A DNA stretch of 64,000 nucleotides. Origin: Paenibacillus allorhizosphaerae (GTDB lineage Bacteria; Bacillota; Bacilli; Paenibacillales; NBRC-103111). The notes below the pieces were generated by a model. The model ran no database searches. It was not told the origin of the DNA and saw only the letters and a program-made list of their open reading frames with translations. The position numbers and the translations under genes are program-made. Positions within the stretch are counted from its first letter, which is position 1. Each line of letters begins with the position of its first letter. The DNA lies in NCBI RefSeq assembly GCF_910594985.1, contig NZ_CAJVCE010000015.1:105832-169831 (forward strand), in the 5' to 3' direction. Positions 51,993-59,641 of this stretch are shown here, piece after piece.

Positions 51993-52031
51993 TTTAATAC
52001 ACTGTATTAAAATAAAAAAACACAATGTGTT
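51993..52031. promoter_or_regulatory. Double palindrome, probable TetR operator
   Basis: A perfect 19-base palindrome centred on 52002 (core TAATACA-C-TGTATTA) and a 13-base one centred on 52025 (AACACA-A-TGTGTT) share the ACA-n-TGT heart. They lie 20-60 bases upstream of the tetR start, between it and the divergent gene. Confidence 0.62.
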
Positions 52032-52118
52032 ATTTAGATACTTATTCGGTTATAACGCATTGCGGTTATTCCGTCAATAATACGGGAACTTGTCGTGATT
52101 GACGAGAGGGGGATTTCG

Positions 52119-52325
52119 GTGCAGGACCAATCCAACGGAGGATTTCGTTTGCATTCGACCTGTTATGTTTGTAAAAAAGCGTTTTATGTCCTCGAGGGGA
52201 CTCAAGCTTACGGCCACGTGAAGCGAAACATGAAAGGAATGCATTGCTGCGAAGATTGCAAGTTTATGATCGAGCTTGAAGCACGCCTACAGTTCGGGAG
52301 ACGACTGTTGACCGGTAAAGATTAG
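52119..52325 (+). CDS. Small zinc-ribbon protein, unknown function
   Basis: A 68-residue protein with two Cys pairs, CYVC and CCEDC, spaced by about 28 residues, forming a likely zinc ribbon, then a charged helix (KFMIELEARLQFGRRLLTGK). It resembles YlaI/DUF2197-type ribbons but the match is weak. The start is GTG at 52119 with AGGGGG six bases upstream; the frame extends eight codons further. Divergent from tetR. Confidence 0.6.
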   Translation: MQDQSNGGFRLHSTCYVCKKAFYVLEGTQAYGHVKRNMKGMHCCEDCKFMIELEARLQFGRRLLTGKD

Positions 52326-52357
52326 GTTTTATGACACCCCGGAAACCCATTTTATGC

Positions 52358-52378
52358 ACAATTTTATTTCAAAATTGT
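52358..52378. repeat. 21-base inverted repeat
   Basis: ACAATTTT (52358-52365) and AAAATTGT (52371-52378) around a five-base loop, AT-rich, 32 bases after the zinc-ribbon gene. It could be a weak terminator or protein site. Confidence 0.4.
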
Positions 52379-52431
52379 TCCATTAGAGGAGAGGGACCAA
52401 CATTTTCAATCCTTGATACTCAGGAAGGCTT

Positions 52432-52516
52432 GTTAATTAACAGGATAGATCGTATGGAGCTGCCGCAGGGTAAGCTCCACTTTTATATACTTAGAAGTAA
52501 CGGGCAGCAGGATAGC
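52432..52516 (+). repeat. Hairpin repeat element, copy G
   Basis: 5' part TTAATTAACAGGATAGATCG, hairpin GGAGCT (52456-52461) / AGCTCC (52473-52478) around GCCGCAGGGTA, 3' part AAGTAACGGGCAGCAGGATA (52496-52515). The 3' part matches copies E and B; the hairpin matches copy F. It fills most of the 300-base space between the zinc-ribbon and SLH genes. A short open frame through it (52331-52543) is not considered coding. Confidence 0.55.
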
Positions 52517-52552
52517 CATAACAAGGTGCACTCCACTCCATGACATTTATAC

Positions 52553-52574
52553 AGTAGACCGACCAATGTCTACT
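52553..52574. promoter_or_regulatory. Inverted repeat upstream of SLH gene
   Basis: AGTAGAC (52553-52559) and GTCTACT (52568-52574) with an eight-base spacer containing GACCAAT. The form resembles a TetR-family operator (TAGACnnnCCnnnGTCTA). It is 57 bases before the SLH gene start. Confidence 0.4.
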
Positions 52575-52630
52575 TCTGATTTCGAAAAGTATTAAAACAG
52601 TTTAATCGCTTGGGAGGGATTCACGTTCAA

Positions 52631-54085
52631 ATGAAAAAAAAGTCATTTCTGCTATTCGCCACGTTCGTTATCAACTCCATTGCCGCCCATTCCACCTTTG
52701 CCGCAAGCTTTGTGGACGTACCGGAGACGAGCCCCTATCACGTATACATAGAAGACTTAAAAACGCTCGGAGTCACCGACGGGATTGCACCCGGTCAATA
52801 TGGACCGGAACAAACGTTGACCCGCGCCCAGTTCGCCAAATTCGCAGCATCCGCATTCGGCCTGAAAGACTCGAGCGGTACAAGCACTTTTCCCGATATC
52901 CGTGGTCACTGGGCGGAGCCTTACATTCGCGCGGCAACCCATGCTGGGATCGTCGAAGGTACATCAACAGCAACCTTCTCCCCGGATCTGCCGGTCAAAC
53001 GCGAAGAAGCCGCCTCCATGGTTTGGCGATATGCAAGAAATCACGGCCTGCCCGTAGGTCCGGAGGTCGCTTTCACCGACAAGCCGAAAGCTTGGGCACT
53101 AGAAGCAGTCAATACCGCCATCGGCCACCGTTGGTTTGGCCCAGACGTCAGCCAGACCGCCGGCGGATGGTCTTACAGGCCCCATGATACGATGACCCGG
53201 CAGGAAATGGCAGCGCTGCTCGATTCGGCATTGAAAGAGTTGACTGCCCCTAAAACCCCTGTTGCGGCAGCCACTCCTACAGACCGCGCGCAGAAAAAGG
53301 CCACTTTTGTATGGAATACCGGTAAATTTCTGCAGAACAAATCCGAGGTTTTGCAGTATCTGAAGCGTCATCAGATCAATCTCATTTTTTTACAAGTGGA
53401 CATCGATGTCCCGGCCAGCCAATACGCCGACTTTATTCGGGAAGCGGGTATTATCGGCATGGATGTTCATGCCATGGGAGGAGCGCCGAATTGGATCCTG
53501 CCTGACAACCAGCTGAAAATGTACAAACTGATCGATTGGGTGAAAACGTACAATGCCGGTACCGGGGCTGATGCCCGCTTTAAGGGTATTCAGCTCGACA
53601 TCGAGCCGTTCGCCATGCCGATCTGGGCCCAACAAAGCGATGCGTTGCTTGGGAACTGGCGGGATACGATTAGCGGCTTCGTGCAGCAAACCAAAGAAGG
53701 CACCCCTGATTTGATTGCCGGAGCGGCCCTGCCAAGCTGGCTCGAACAATTTAACGTGCCGGACGGAAAAGGCGGACGAACCACGTTGTCTGAATGGATG
53801 ATCCGCCAGTTGGACCAAACGACCTTGATGGCCTATCGCGATACATCAGAGGAAATCCTCTCCAGCATTTTGACCGAGATGGATCAAGCGGACCGGGACG
53901 GCAAATCCGTCATTATCGCCGTCGAAACGAATCCTAGCAAAGAAGGCCCCATCTCATTCTATACCAAGGGACAAGCCGTCATGATGGAGGAGCTCGGGAA
54001 TGTGACCAATATGCTTCACAAGCGTCCCTCCTTCTCCGGCTGGGCCATCCACGATTATGACAGCTGGATTCATTTAAAGGAATAA
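52631..54085 (+). CDS. S-layer-homology protein with C-terminal TIM-barrel-like domain
   Basis: A 484-residue cell-surface protein. A signal peptide (MKKKSFLLFATFVINSIAAH, to about residue 25) is followed by three SLH domains (FVDVPETSPYHVYIEDLKTL; FPDIRGHWAEPYIRAATHAG; FTDKPKAWALEAVNTAIGHR; residues 27-200) that bind pyruvylated wall polymer. The C-terminal 270 residues (ATFVWNTGKFLQNKSEVLQY; LIFLQVDIDVPAS; IQLDIEPFAMPIWAQQ) look like a glycosidase-type barrel with a D-x-E catalytic-like pair in QLDIEP. I do not recognise the exact family. The ATG is preceded by GGGAGGG at 12 bases. Freestanding gene in the accessory region. Confidence 0.8.
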   Translation: MKKKSFLLFATFVINSIAAHSTFAASFVDVPETSPYHVYIEDLKTLGVTDGIAPGQYGPEQTLTRAQFAKFAASAFGLKDSSGTSTFPDIRGHWAEPYIRAATHAGIVEGTSTATFSPDLPVKREEAASMVWRYARNHGLPVGPEVAFTDKPKAWALEAVNTAIGHRWFGPDVSQTAGGWSYRPHDTMTRQEMAALLDSALKELTAPKTPVAAATPTDRAQKKATFVWNTGKFLQNKSEVLQYLKRHQINLIFLQVDIDVPASQYADFIREAGIIGMDVHAMGGAPNWILPDNQLKMYKLIDWVKTYNAGTGADARFKGIQLDIEPFAMPIWAQQSDALLGNWRDTISGFVQQTKEGTPDLIAGAALPSWLEQFNVPDGKGGRTTLSEWMIRQLDQTTLMAYRDTSEEILSSILTEMDQADRDGKSVIIAVETNPSKEGPISFYTKGQAVMMEELGNVTNMLHKRPSFSGWAIHDYDSWIHLKE

Positions 54086-54270
54086 AGTGACATGCATGAT
54101 CGTTTTGCGAAATTGAACTTCCATCAAAAATACTCTCGGTATAGAATTTGATCTTGTGGATGAGCGTGGATCATCCTCATTTGACCTAAGGGCAAACCTA
54201 CTGGGGTATAAACGAAACCGAGATTGAAGAAATGAAGCTCTCAGCGGTTAGTGCCTTAGAAAGAAATCCT

Positions 54271-54314
54271 GCACTAACGGATACGAAAGCACCCTGAATA
54301 CCAGGCTGCCGGCA
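54271..54314 (+). repeat. Hairpin repeat element, copy H (5' half, cut by IS3 remnant)
   Basis: GCACTAACGGATACGAAAGC (54271-54290) followed at the usual distance by GGCTGCCGGCAT (54304-54315). It closely parallels copy C (GCACTAACGGAGAACTATAG ... GGCTGCCGGCAT). The right arm is missing; IS3 sequence starts at about 54322. The preceding 185 bases after the SLH gene contain nothing recognisable. Confidence 0.55.
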
Positions 54315-54321
54315 TTTGAAG

Positions 54322-54923
54322 TGACCCCCAAAAGTTAGACAGGTATATAGTTAGGCCGTTTGTTGGGCATGAGTCCGGTATTGTACTGGACTCATGCCTT
54401 TCAATTTTGCCTTAATTCGTTTGTGGTTGTAGTAGTGAATGTACTGTTTAAGTTCTGCTTTAAACTGATTAATACTCTCGAATTCTTGTGTATACAGAAA
54501 CTCGGATTTTAACGTGCCGAAGAAGCTCTCAATAACAGCATTGTCGTAGCAGTTTCCTTTACGGGACATGCTTTGAGTGATGCCTCGTTTTAATAATTCC
54601 TGCTGGTACTGGGGCATTTGGTAATGCCACCCTTGATCGGAATGAATCAATAAGGTGTCCTCGTCTGTCTTATGTTCCAAGGCTTTATCCAGCATGCCGG
54701 AGACAAGTGCATAGACTGGTCGTGAACTTACCGTGTACGTAACGATCTCCCCGTTGAACAAGTCCAACATAGGTGATAAATATAGCTTCTCACCGAATAA
54801 TTTGAATTCCGTAATATCCGTAACCCACTTCTGATTTGGCTTTGTAGCCTGGAAATCCCGCTCGAGGATGTTAGGGGCAATCTTTCCGACTCCGCCTTTA
54901 TACGAGCGATACTTCTTCATACG
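54322..54923 (-). mobile_element. IS3-family (IS150 group) element, truncated
   Basis: The right end TGACCCCCAAAAGTTAGACA at 54322 is a typical IS3/IS150 terminal repeat. Inside, 54351-54920 on the minus strand encodes the C-terminal half of OrfB with the rve core: WVTDITEF (first Asp), LLIHSDQGWHYQ (second Asp), SRKGNCYDNAVIESFFGTLK (Glu). The element stops at about 54923 in the middle of OrfB (before RMKKYRSYKG); OrfA, the OrfB N-terminus and the left end are gone. Not mobile. Confidence 0.85.
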
Positions 54924-55127
54924 GAGCACGCGCTGCCGATAGGCGGGACGGAAGAGGCTCCCTCTGCAGATCTGCTGATCGGACGTGTCGTTTGCTTCCA
55001 CATCGACGAGGCGCTGTACGACGGCAACGGGCATATCGACATGCATGCGCTTCAGCCGGTCAGCCGACTGGCGGGAGCTATGTACTCCCGGCTGGGAGAG
55101 ACGTTTGAGCTGCCTCGTCCTGACTAG
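54924..55127 (+). pseudogene. Flavin reductase family protein, C-terminal remnant
   Basis: An open frame without start codon reads LIGRVVCFHIDEALYDGNG, then IDMHALQPVSRLAGAMYSRL and GETFELPRPD before a stop. This matches the end of FMN-binding flavin reductase-like proteins (GRVVxFHxDxxLY...RLGGxxYxRLGExFEL). The N-terminal two thirds are missing and the sequence abuts the truncated IS3 element directly at 54923/54924. A terminator follows at 55131. Confidence 0.72.
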
Positions 55128-55130
55128 CCG

Positions 55131-55182
55131 ATAAGCATGCTGACGTTCGGAATGTCCGATTCCGGCGTCGGCTTATTTTTTG
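55131..55182 (+). terminator. Terminator after flavin reductase remnant
   Basis: ATAAGC (55131-55136) with inner GACG pairs with CGTC and GCTTAT (55171-55176), then a T run. Confidence 0.6.
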
Positions 55183-55482
55183 TCCTCGGCTATTGACAGC
55201 AAGGAGGAAAGCTGCAGTTCAACATGATATTGATACAGGCTATCAATATGGGAAACCAACTGTTGCCCCATCGTTACTCCCAGGGTACCAATTATATTGG
55301 ATTTGGTGGGATTAATCCGTTAAACCTTATGCATGAGGCCGCCGCGGGATCGATCGGGCAGCCTCATTAAGCTAAATGGCAGGATAATGGATAAAAAAGG
55401 GGTTTAGAGCTATGTATGGAAATACTTCTACAGACACTTTCGATGGATCCGTAGTAAAATCGAATGCGTAGAGGTGTGAAAG
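55183..55482. other. Intergenic stretch, possible short open frame
   Basis: 300 bases without an assigned gene. An open frame at 55224-55370 (48 codons, starting MILIQAINMGNQLLPHRYSQ) has AAGGAGG 15 bases before its ATG, too far for good translation, and no recognisable similarity. No terminator or repeat of the local family was found. Confidence 0.3.
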
Positions 55483-55977
55483 GTGGTGCCGACATGCCCG
55501 CTCGACGAAAACTGTGGCCGATCGCTTGCGGGGGTCGTCTGGTCTTTGTTGTTCGCCTGCATGAGCTTTTATTGGGCGGGCGGTGGCAAGCTTGGGGTCG
55601 ACACGCTCGGGCCAGAAATTTCGCGGCAAGCCGTCATGCGCGACGAAGGCTTCATTCTCGTAGTATGGATAACAGGGGCGGCCAACTCTGCCGGTGCGCT
55701 CGTATTGCTTGCTCTGACGATCCGTTGGAACAGCGGGCTCATCCGTACAGCGCTGATCTTCGCCGCCATGATCGGCGGAATTTTTCTTTTCCTTTACGGG
55801 CTGTTCAACTTCGCGGCGGTGCTGCTCGCGCTGGTTCGAGTGCTGAGCTTGCCGGTAGACCCTTACTCGGCTTGGTGGCGGCTCCTCTTCTGGGAGCCGT
55901 TCTGGATGGCGGGTGGGCTGTTATATTTCGTTTCCGGCCGGACGGCGAAAGCCGGGGACGTGATAAACGAGAAGTAG
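55483..55977 (+). CDS. DUF3995 membrane protein
   Basis: A 164-residue protein with four transmembrane helices, matching DUF3995: VVWSLLFACMSFYWAGGGKL, GVDTLGPEISRQA, ILVVWITGAANSAGALVLLA and a late SAWWRLLFWEPFWMAGGLLY. Function unknown. The start is GTG at 55483 (or the next GTG, 55486), with GAGGTG six bases upstream. A hairpin repeat starts 23 bases after its stop. Confidence 0.75.
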   Translation: MVPTCPLDENCGRSLAGVVWSLLFACMSFYWAGGGKLGVDTLGPEISRQAVMRDEGFILVVWITGAANSAGALVLLALTIRWNSGLIRTALIFAAMIGGIFLFLYGLFNFAAVLLALVRVLSLPVDPYSAWWRLLFWEPFWMAGGLLYFVSGRTAKAGDVINEK

Positions 55978-55999
55978 GAATGTTCGTGGATAACAACAT

Positions 56000-56100
56000 C
56001 ATTCCGCTAAGGGGTAACGATAGTTAACAAACAACTAAGAAGCGGCTGCCGGCCAGTGATTGGCAGCCGCGTTACGCAAACGGGCAGGAATGCTTAGATA
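56000..56100 (+). repeat. Hairpin repeat element, copy B (most complete)
   Basis: Outer arms CATTCC (56000-56005) and GGAATG (56087-56092). 5' part GCTAAGGGGTAACGATAGTT then AACAAACAACTAAG (56006-56039). Central perfect 9-bp hairpin GCGGCTGCC (56042-56050) / GGCAGCCGC (56062-56070). 3' part GTTACGCAAACGGGCAGGAA (56071-56090). An asymmetric double-stem imperfect palindrome, directly 3' of the DUF3995 gene. Confidence 0.65.
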
Positions 56101-56182
56101 GTTCCTAAATTAGGAAAAACGAAACTTGTGCAAGCTACTTAGCGTCAATATGTATGATGAAGGTTTTCATGGAGGTGCATCA

Positions 56183-56365
56183 ATGCAATTTATTTTTGCT
56201 TATATAACACCAATTGTTGCCATTATGCTTTTTGTTAATTGTGTTGCTCTTGCAAAGAAAATTAAAAATGGGGATGCAAATACAGCTTATAATACAGGCT
56301 GGGGTGCAATAATGTTTGGCTTTATTATTTTTTCGATTATTTGGAGTAGTTTGGTATCTCAATAG
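56183..56365 (+). CDS. 60-aa membrane protein, unknown function
   Basis: Two-helix membrane protein (MQFIFAYITPIVAIMLFVNC; WGAIMFGFIIFSIIWSSLVS) with a basic loop KKIKNGDANTAYNTG. AT-rich codon use unlike the housekeeping genes of the window. The ATG at 56183 has GGAGGTG about five bases upstream. It lies between repeat copies B and C like a one-gene cassette. Confidence 0.6.
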   Translation: MQFIFAYITPIVAIMLFVNCVALAKKIKNGDANTAYNTGWGAIMFGFIIFSIIWSSLVSQ

Positions 56366-56392
56366 CAAAGAGAGTAAAGTGAGTTGTTTGAT

Positions 56393-56443
56393 GCACTAAC
56401 GGAGAACTATAGCTTAATAAACAATCAAGACGCGGCTGCCGGC
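56393..56443 (+). repeat. Hairpin repeat element, copy C (5' half)
   Basis: GCACTAACGGAGAACTATAG (56393-56412), CTTAATAAACAATCAAGAC, then GCGGCTGCCGGC (56432-56443). The stretch from AAC aligns with copy B at about 32 of 39 bases; the right hairpin arm is missing. It starts 27 bases after the stop of the 60-aa gene. Confidence 0.6.
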
Positions 56444-56500
56444 ATGATAATAGTAATCTAATGTAAATATGTTGAACTAATCCAGGTTAGGAGTGAAGAA

Positions 56501-57037
56501 ATGAATTTCAACAAAAAGCTAATGATTTTAGTGAAGATTTGCTTATTCATGTTCACTCTTCCGCTTATAAGTGCATGTAGTCAAACCGAGAAATATGAAA
56601 CCATTGAGGTTTTTGCAATAGAAACACTTGATGATAATCAAAATGATAAAGGATTCTTTGAACGAACGGGTTACAAAATAGTGAATGCAATAACCACTAT
56701 TGAGGAAGGGAAAACCCATATGAAATCGGATATTAAATCTATTGAGGATTTTTATGACATAAGGGGTAATTATTTACAAACAGAAATAATCCATTCCTAT
56801 TCAAACAAATCTAAGTTGTTGCTCACTGAAGAAGGAAATACACTTAAAGAAACAATTCAAGAACCCTCGACAATCCTTATAGCCCCTGATTATGCAAAGA
56901 ATATAAAATTAAACAATATGACCCAGGAAGAAAAAAACACAGGTGAAAGAACATTTGTTAGTTTTCATGGAAAAATTGTAAGAAACGAATCTTTTATGGG
57001 ATTTAGCCATTGTCGGTTGTGTCAAAGGTATGGCTAA
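56501..57037 (+). CDS. Low-GC lipoprotein, unknown function (possibly 3'-truncated)
   Basis: A 178-residue lipoprotein: signal KKLMILVKICLFMFTLPLIS ending in the lipobox ISAC. The mature part is Lys/Glu/Asn-rich (YKIVNAITTIEEGKTHMKSD) with no recognised domain. The end (MGFSHCRLCQRYG) looks unlike the rest and may arise from a frameshift. GC content is far below the window average, suggesting recent transfer. TAGGAG precedes the ATG. Confidence 0.6.
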   Translation: MNFNKKLMILVKICLFMFTLPLISACSQTEKYETIEVFAIETLDDNQNDKGFFERTGYKIVNAITTIEEGKTHMKSDIKSIEDFYDIRGNYLQTEIIHSYSNKSKLLLTEEGNTLKETIQEPSTILIAPDYAKNIKLNNMTQEEKNTGERTFVSFHGKIVRNESFMGFSHCRLCQRYG

Positions 57038-57174
57038 ATTCCCCTGTCATTACGCTCCCTCAGAGATATCCATAACAGTCGTACACCAGGTTTAATTGCA
57101 AGCCTTAGCAATTAAATGTAAAAATTGTTATATGAGTTGATGAGTGAGTGTTGGTAATAGTTGGAGGAATGTAT

Positions 57175-57735
57175 ATGATAATAAAATTAGCCGTAAATCA
57201 GAATTGGGCAATAGTCACTCTCTGGATAGGCATTATTTCTGCGATTTTATTATTTACATTTTATAATCCATCACAGGCAATGTTCTGGGCATTGGTCAAT
57301 ATTCCACTTTATCTGTTCCATCAGACTGAAGAACATTACAAACCGGGAGGATTCAAAGATTATATAAATCATGTTATCAACAATTTGCCTAGAGGCGAAG
57401 AAAAACTGACTGATCTTAAGATTTTCTGGATTAATATAGGGCTTGTTTGGATAGCATTTGCAATTTTCGGCATACTTTCATTTTATAATATAGCGTTTGG
57501 GTTGTTTATAATTATTTTCAGTTTGATTAATTGTTCGACGCATATCCTCCAAGGGCTTATAAGGCACGAATGGAATCCAGGGCTTGTAGTAGCAAGTATA
57601 CAATTTCTCCTATCCATATATGCGGCATATTTTATAACAATCAATGCTTTAAACAACCCATGGTTATGGTGGAGCAGTTCAGCAATCTTTTCAATTGTTG
57701 TGCATGCATTGCTAATCAAAAAGATGCTTAAATGA
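57175..57735 (+). CDS. HXXEE-domain membrane protein
   Basis: A 186-residue protein with six hydrophobic helices carrying HQTEEHYKPGGF, the HXXEE motif that names this family; the family has no established function. AT-rich like its neighbours. The ATG at 57175 is chosen because GGAGG lies seven bases upstream; the frame extends nine codons further. Part of the low-GC block. Confidence 0.72.
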   Translation: MIIKLAVNQNWAIVTLWIGIISAILLFTFYNPSQAMFWALVNIPLYLFHQTEEHYKPGGFKDYINHVINNLPRGEEKLTDLKIFWINIGLVWIAFAIFGILSFYNIAFGLFIIIFSLINCSTHILQGLIRHEWNPGLVVASIQFLLSIYAAYFITINALNNPWLWWSSSAIFSIVVHALLIKKMLK

Positions 57736-57777
57736 AGGTGCTGATCCGTGAGATCGGATTCTCGATATCGAAGACGT

Positions 57778-58101
57778 TTATAGAACAACTGGGAAAACAA
57801 GTCCGCTATTGATGGAGATATATTTAGGACGGACTATAGTGGTTTCTTGATATCCCTGAATCTCAGCTTCGAAATAATAACATGCGAATCGGACCAGAAC
57901 GCGCTCCATCCACATGGTGTCGCGGAAGAAGCCGTTCTCCAGTCTCAGGTGCATCTCTTTCGTCATGAGCAAATAGACTCTTTGAAAAATGACCCGGTGA
58001 TCCTGCCTTCCCTGCAGCTTATCAAGACGCCGGGTCATTTCGTCGATGACTTGTTGAATGGAGCTCGGCTGTTCGTTGGGATTTTGGGCAATGTCGTTCA
58101 T
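57778..58101 (-). CDS. DUF5995-like protein, short (probably truncated)
   Basis: A 107-residue protein resembling the N-terminal part of DUF5995: SIQQVIDEMTRRLDKLQGRQ, VIFQRVYLLMTKEMHLRLEN, GFFRDTMWMERVLVRFACYY. Family members are about 250 residues long, and here the sequence turns unrelated after FEAEIQ and stops. The ATG at 58101 has GGGAGG seven bases upstream, so the 5' end is native and the 3' end lost. The only minus-strand gene in the low-GC block. Confidence 0.55.
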   Translation of the reverse strand: MNDIAQNPNEQPSSIQQVIDEMTRRLDKLQGRQDHRVIFQRVYLLMTKEMHLRLENGFFRDTMWMERVLVRFACYYFEAEIQGYQETTIVRPKYISINSGLVFPVVL

Positions 58102-58464
58102 GTATGGCCTCCCGAAATTATATTCCATGCCTATCATCACATACCGTTCGCATAGTGCCCAAGCGTCTTCAAGTCTAATTTTGGGGTGAAAGATCAACAT
58201 ACAGGAACGCTAGCGCTGCCGGTCAACTCCAATAATTCGACAGGATAAATCCGAGACGGTGACGTTGCGGTCCTTCAGATTTCTGACCAAGGTGTTCGGC
58301 AGCGAGCCGATTCGCGTGATGGGAGAGACGCGATGCGGCAGGGATAAGGCTCCTGTTGTAGACGTGATTCACGATTTTCGGCTAGTTTTTATGAACCCTG
58401 CCGCAGATACGAAGGCTGCCTCCGAAGCGTCCTGATTACCCAACAGATTGGGAGGGGCCTGATT
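58102..58464. other. Remnant-like intergenic stretch
   Basis: 363 bases. Near 58201 it contains GGAACGCTAGCGCTGCCGG and later GACAGGATAA, faint echoes of the local hairpin repeat. On the plus strand about 58250-58437 an open frame without start reads SFRFLTKVFGSEPIRVMGET and then VVDVIHDFRLVFMNPAAD; I do not recognise it. Probably gene debris. Confidence 0.35.
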
Positions 58465-58656
58465 ATGGGTGGGACTCTTTTGTTTATGTTTCAGAGTGAA
58501 TTAATTCATCGTTATATAATAATTAAAAGAAGGAAAGATCCGAATGAATACTTCGCAATTTATAAAGATATTCATGAACTCGACGATATAGAGGCCGGAA
58601 ATGAAATTAATCGAAATGAAGAGTTATTTGTTAAAGAACTAGCCTCAGTGCTTTAA
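58465..58656 (+). CDS. Small protein of unknown function
   Basis: A 63-residue charged protein (MFQSELIHRYIIIKRRKDPN; HELDDIEAGNEINRNEELFV). GGGAGGGG lies about 9 bases before the ATG. AT-rich. It could be the end of a larger lost protein, but the ribosome site argues for a real start. Confidence 0.45.
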   Translation: MGGTLLFMFQSELIHRYIIIKRRKDPNEYFAIYKDIHELDDIEAGNEINRNEELFVKELASVL

Positions 58657-58769
58657 GCTACCCCGAAAATTTCTCATAGCATAGACCTAAAAATGGCAAT
58701 GCGAAACTAGACGCAGCCCAACGTTTTTTTTAAAACTGCGCATCGTAGACTTTATTGTAATCTGGATGG

Positions 58770-59150
58770 CTAAGATGCCGCAGTAGTGGACAGAGCGACC
58801 TGAAACCCTAGGTTCTCGAGCCTTCGAACTGCTTGCTTAACAATTGCTTCCTGCTGTCGTTTTTCAAAATAGTTACCACCTAAATCTTTGTAATCCTCGC
58901 CGCGCGTGAGGAGTTGGTAAACAATAGTCATGATGGAATGGGCGACAGCTACAGTCGCTCGATGTCTGCCTTTGCGGGCTGCGATGCGTCGGTACTGAGC
59001 TCCAAGATAATTGTCGGATCTGCAAACGGAGTGGGCGACTTCTATGAGTGCCGGTCGGAGGTATTTGTTTCCTTTGCGAGTTTTCGTGGATTTTCGTTTG
59101 CCGGCACTTTCATTTTGCCCTGGAACCAGACCAACCCATGCCCACTGGCG
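58770..59150 (-). mobile_element. Second IS110-family transposase remnant
   Basis: A long open frame without start on the minus strand: WAWVGLVPGQNESAGKRKST, GNKYLRPALIEVAHSVCRSD, LGAQYRRIAARKGRHRATVA, then IVYQLLTRGEDYKDLGGNYF and AVRRLENLGFQVAL to a TAG at 58770. This is the C-terminal part of an IS110-type transposase. It shares the domain but not close sequence identity with the remnant at 50.9 kb, so two different elements decayed here. Confidence 0.78.
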
Positions 59151-59641
59151 ACGACTACAACTACCTTATGAACTATATTGCACTTCTCGAAGTTCGGACT
59201 CCGACGAGAAGAGAAATCTTCTCCGATTTCATGGAGGAAATTGCAAAGAGGACGCTTTAGCAATAGCAGGAGCAGTTGCCGCAGCAACCCTTGTTTATCA
59301 TTGAAGTAACTAGCATAGGATACTACCAAAATACGTAAAATGTGTTATCGGGTGAATCTGAAAAATGGTTCATAAATGGATTTATATGAGGAGTAATATG
59401 AGAAGATTCCGATGCCGCTATGATGGAAATGGAAGAACGCTGTGTCGTGCGCTATCGACGATAACCAAATACCCGAACGAAGTTTCCAGGTGATCTCGAT
59501 CGTAACGGAGCAGCAACATCAATTAAACATGACGAAGCAGGGTAGATTGTCCTCGATGAACGACCCGGAGATGAAAAGAAGCTTCGCTGAGGCTCTTTTG
59601 GAACCCAAGCAGCTGTGGCTGCTAGATAAGGAGTGGTGAAT
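59151..59641 (+). pseudogene. Gap with a frameshifted C-terminal gene fragment
   Basis: The 3' part (about 59410-59639) reads AAMMEMEERCVVRYRR in one frame to a stop near 59463 and continues in another as PERSFQVISIVTEQQHQLNM, EMKRSFAEALLEPKQLWLLD, stopping at 59639. It seems the frameshifted end of a lost gene; the family is not recognised. Its stop overlaps the ribosome site of the sulfatase, suggesting they once formed an operon. The first 250 bases hold nothing recognisable. Confidence 0.35.

Noticed and set aside
55464..56027. 187-codon frame overlapping the DUF3995 gene
   Set aside because: Arg/Gly/Ala-rich shadow; the overlapping frame has clear DUF3995 helices and a ribosome site.
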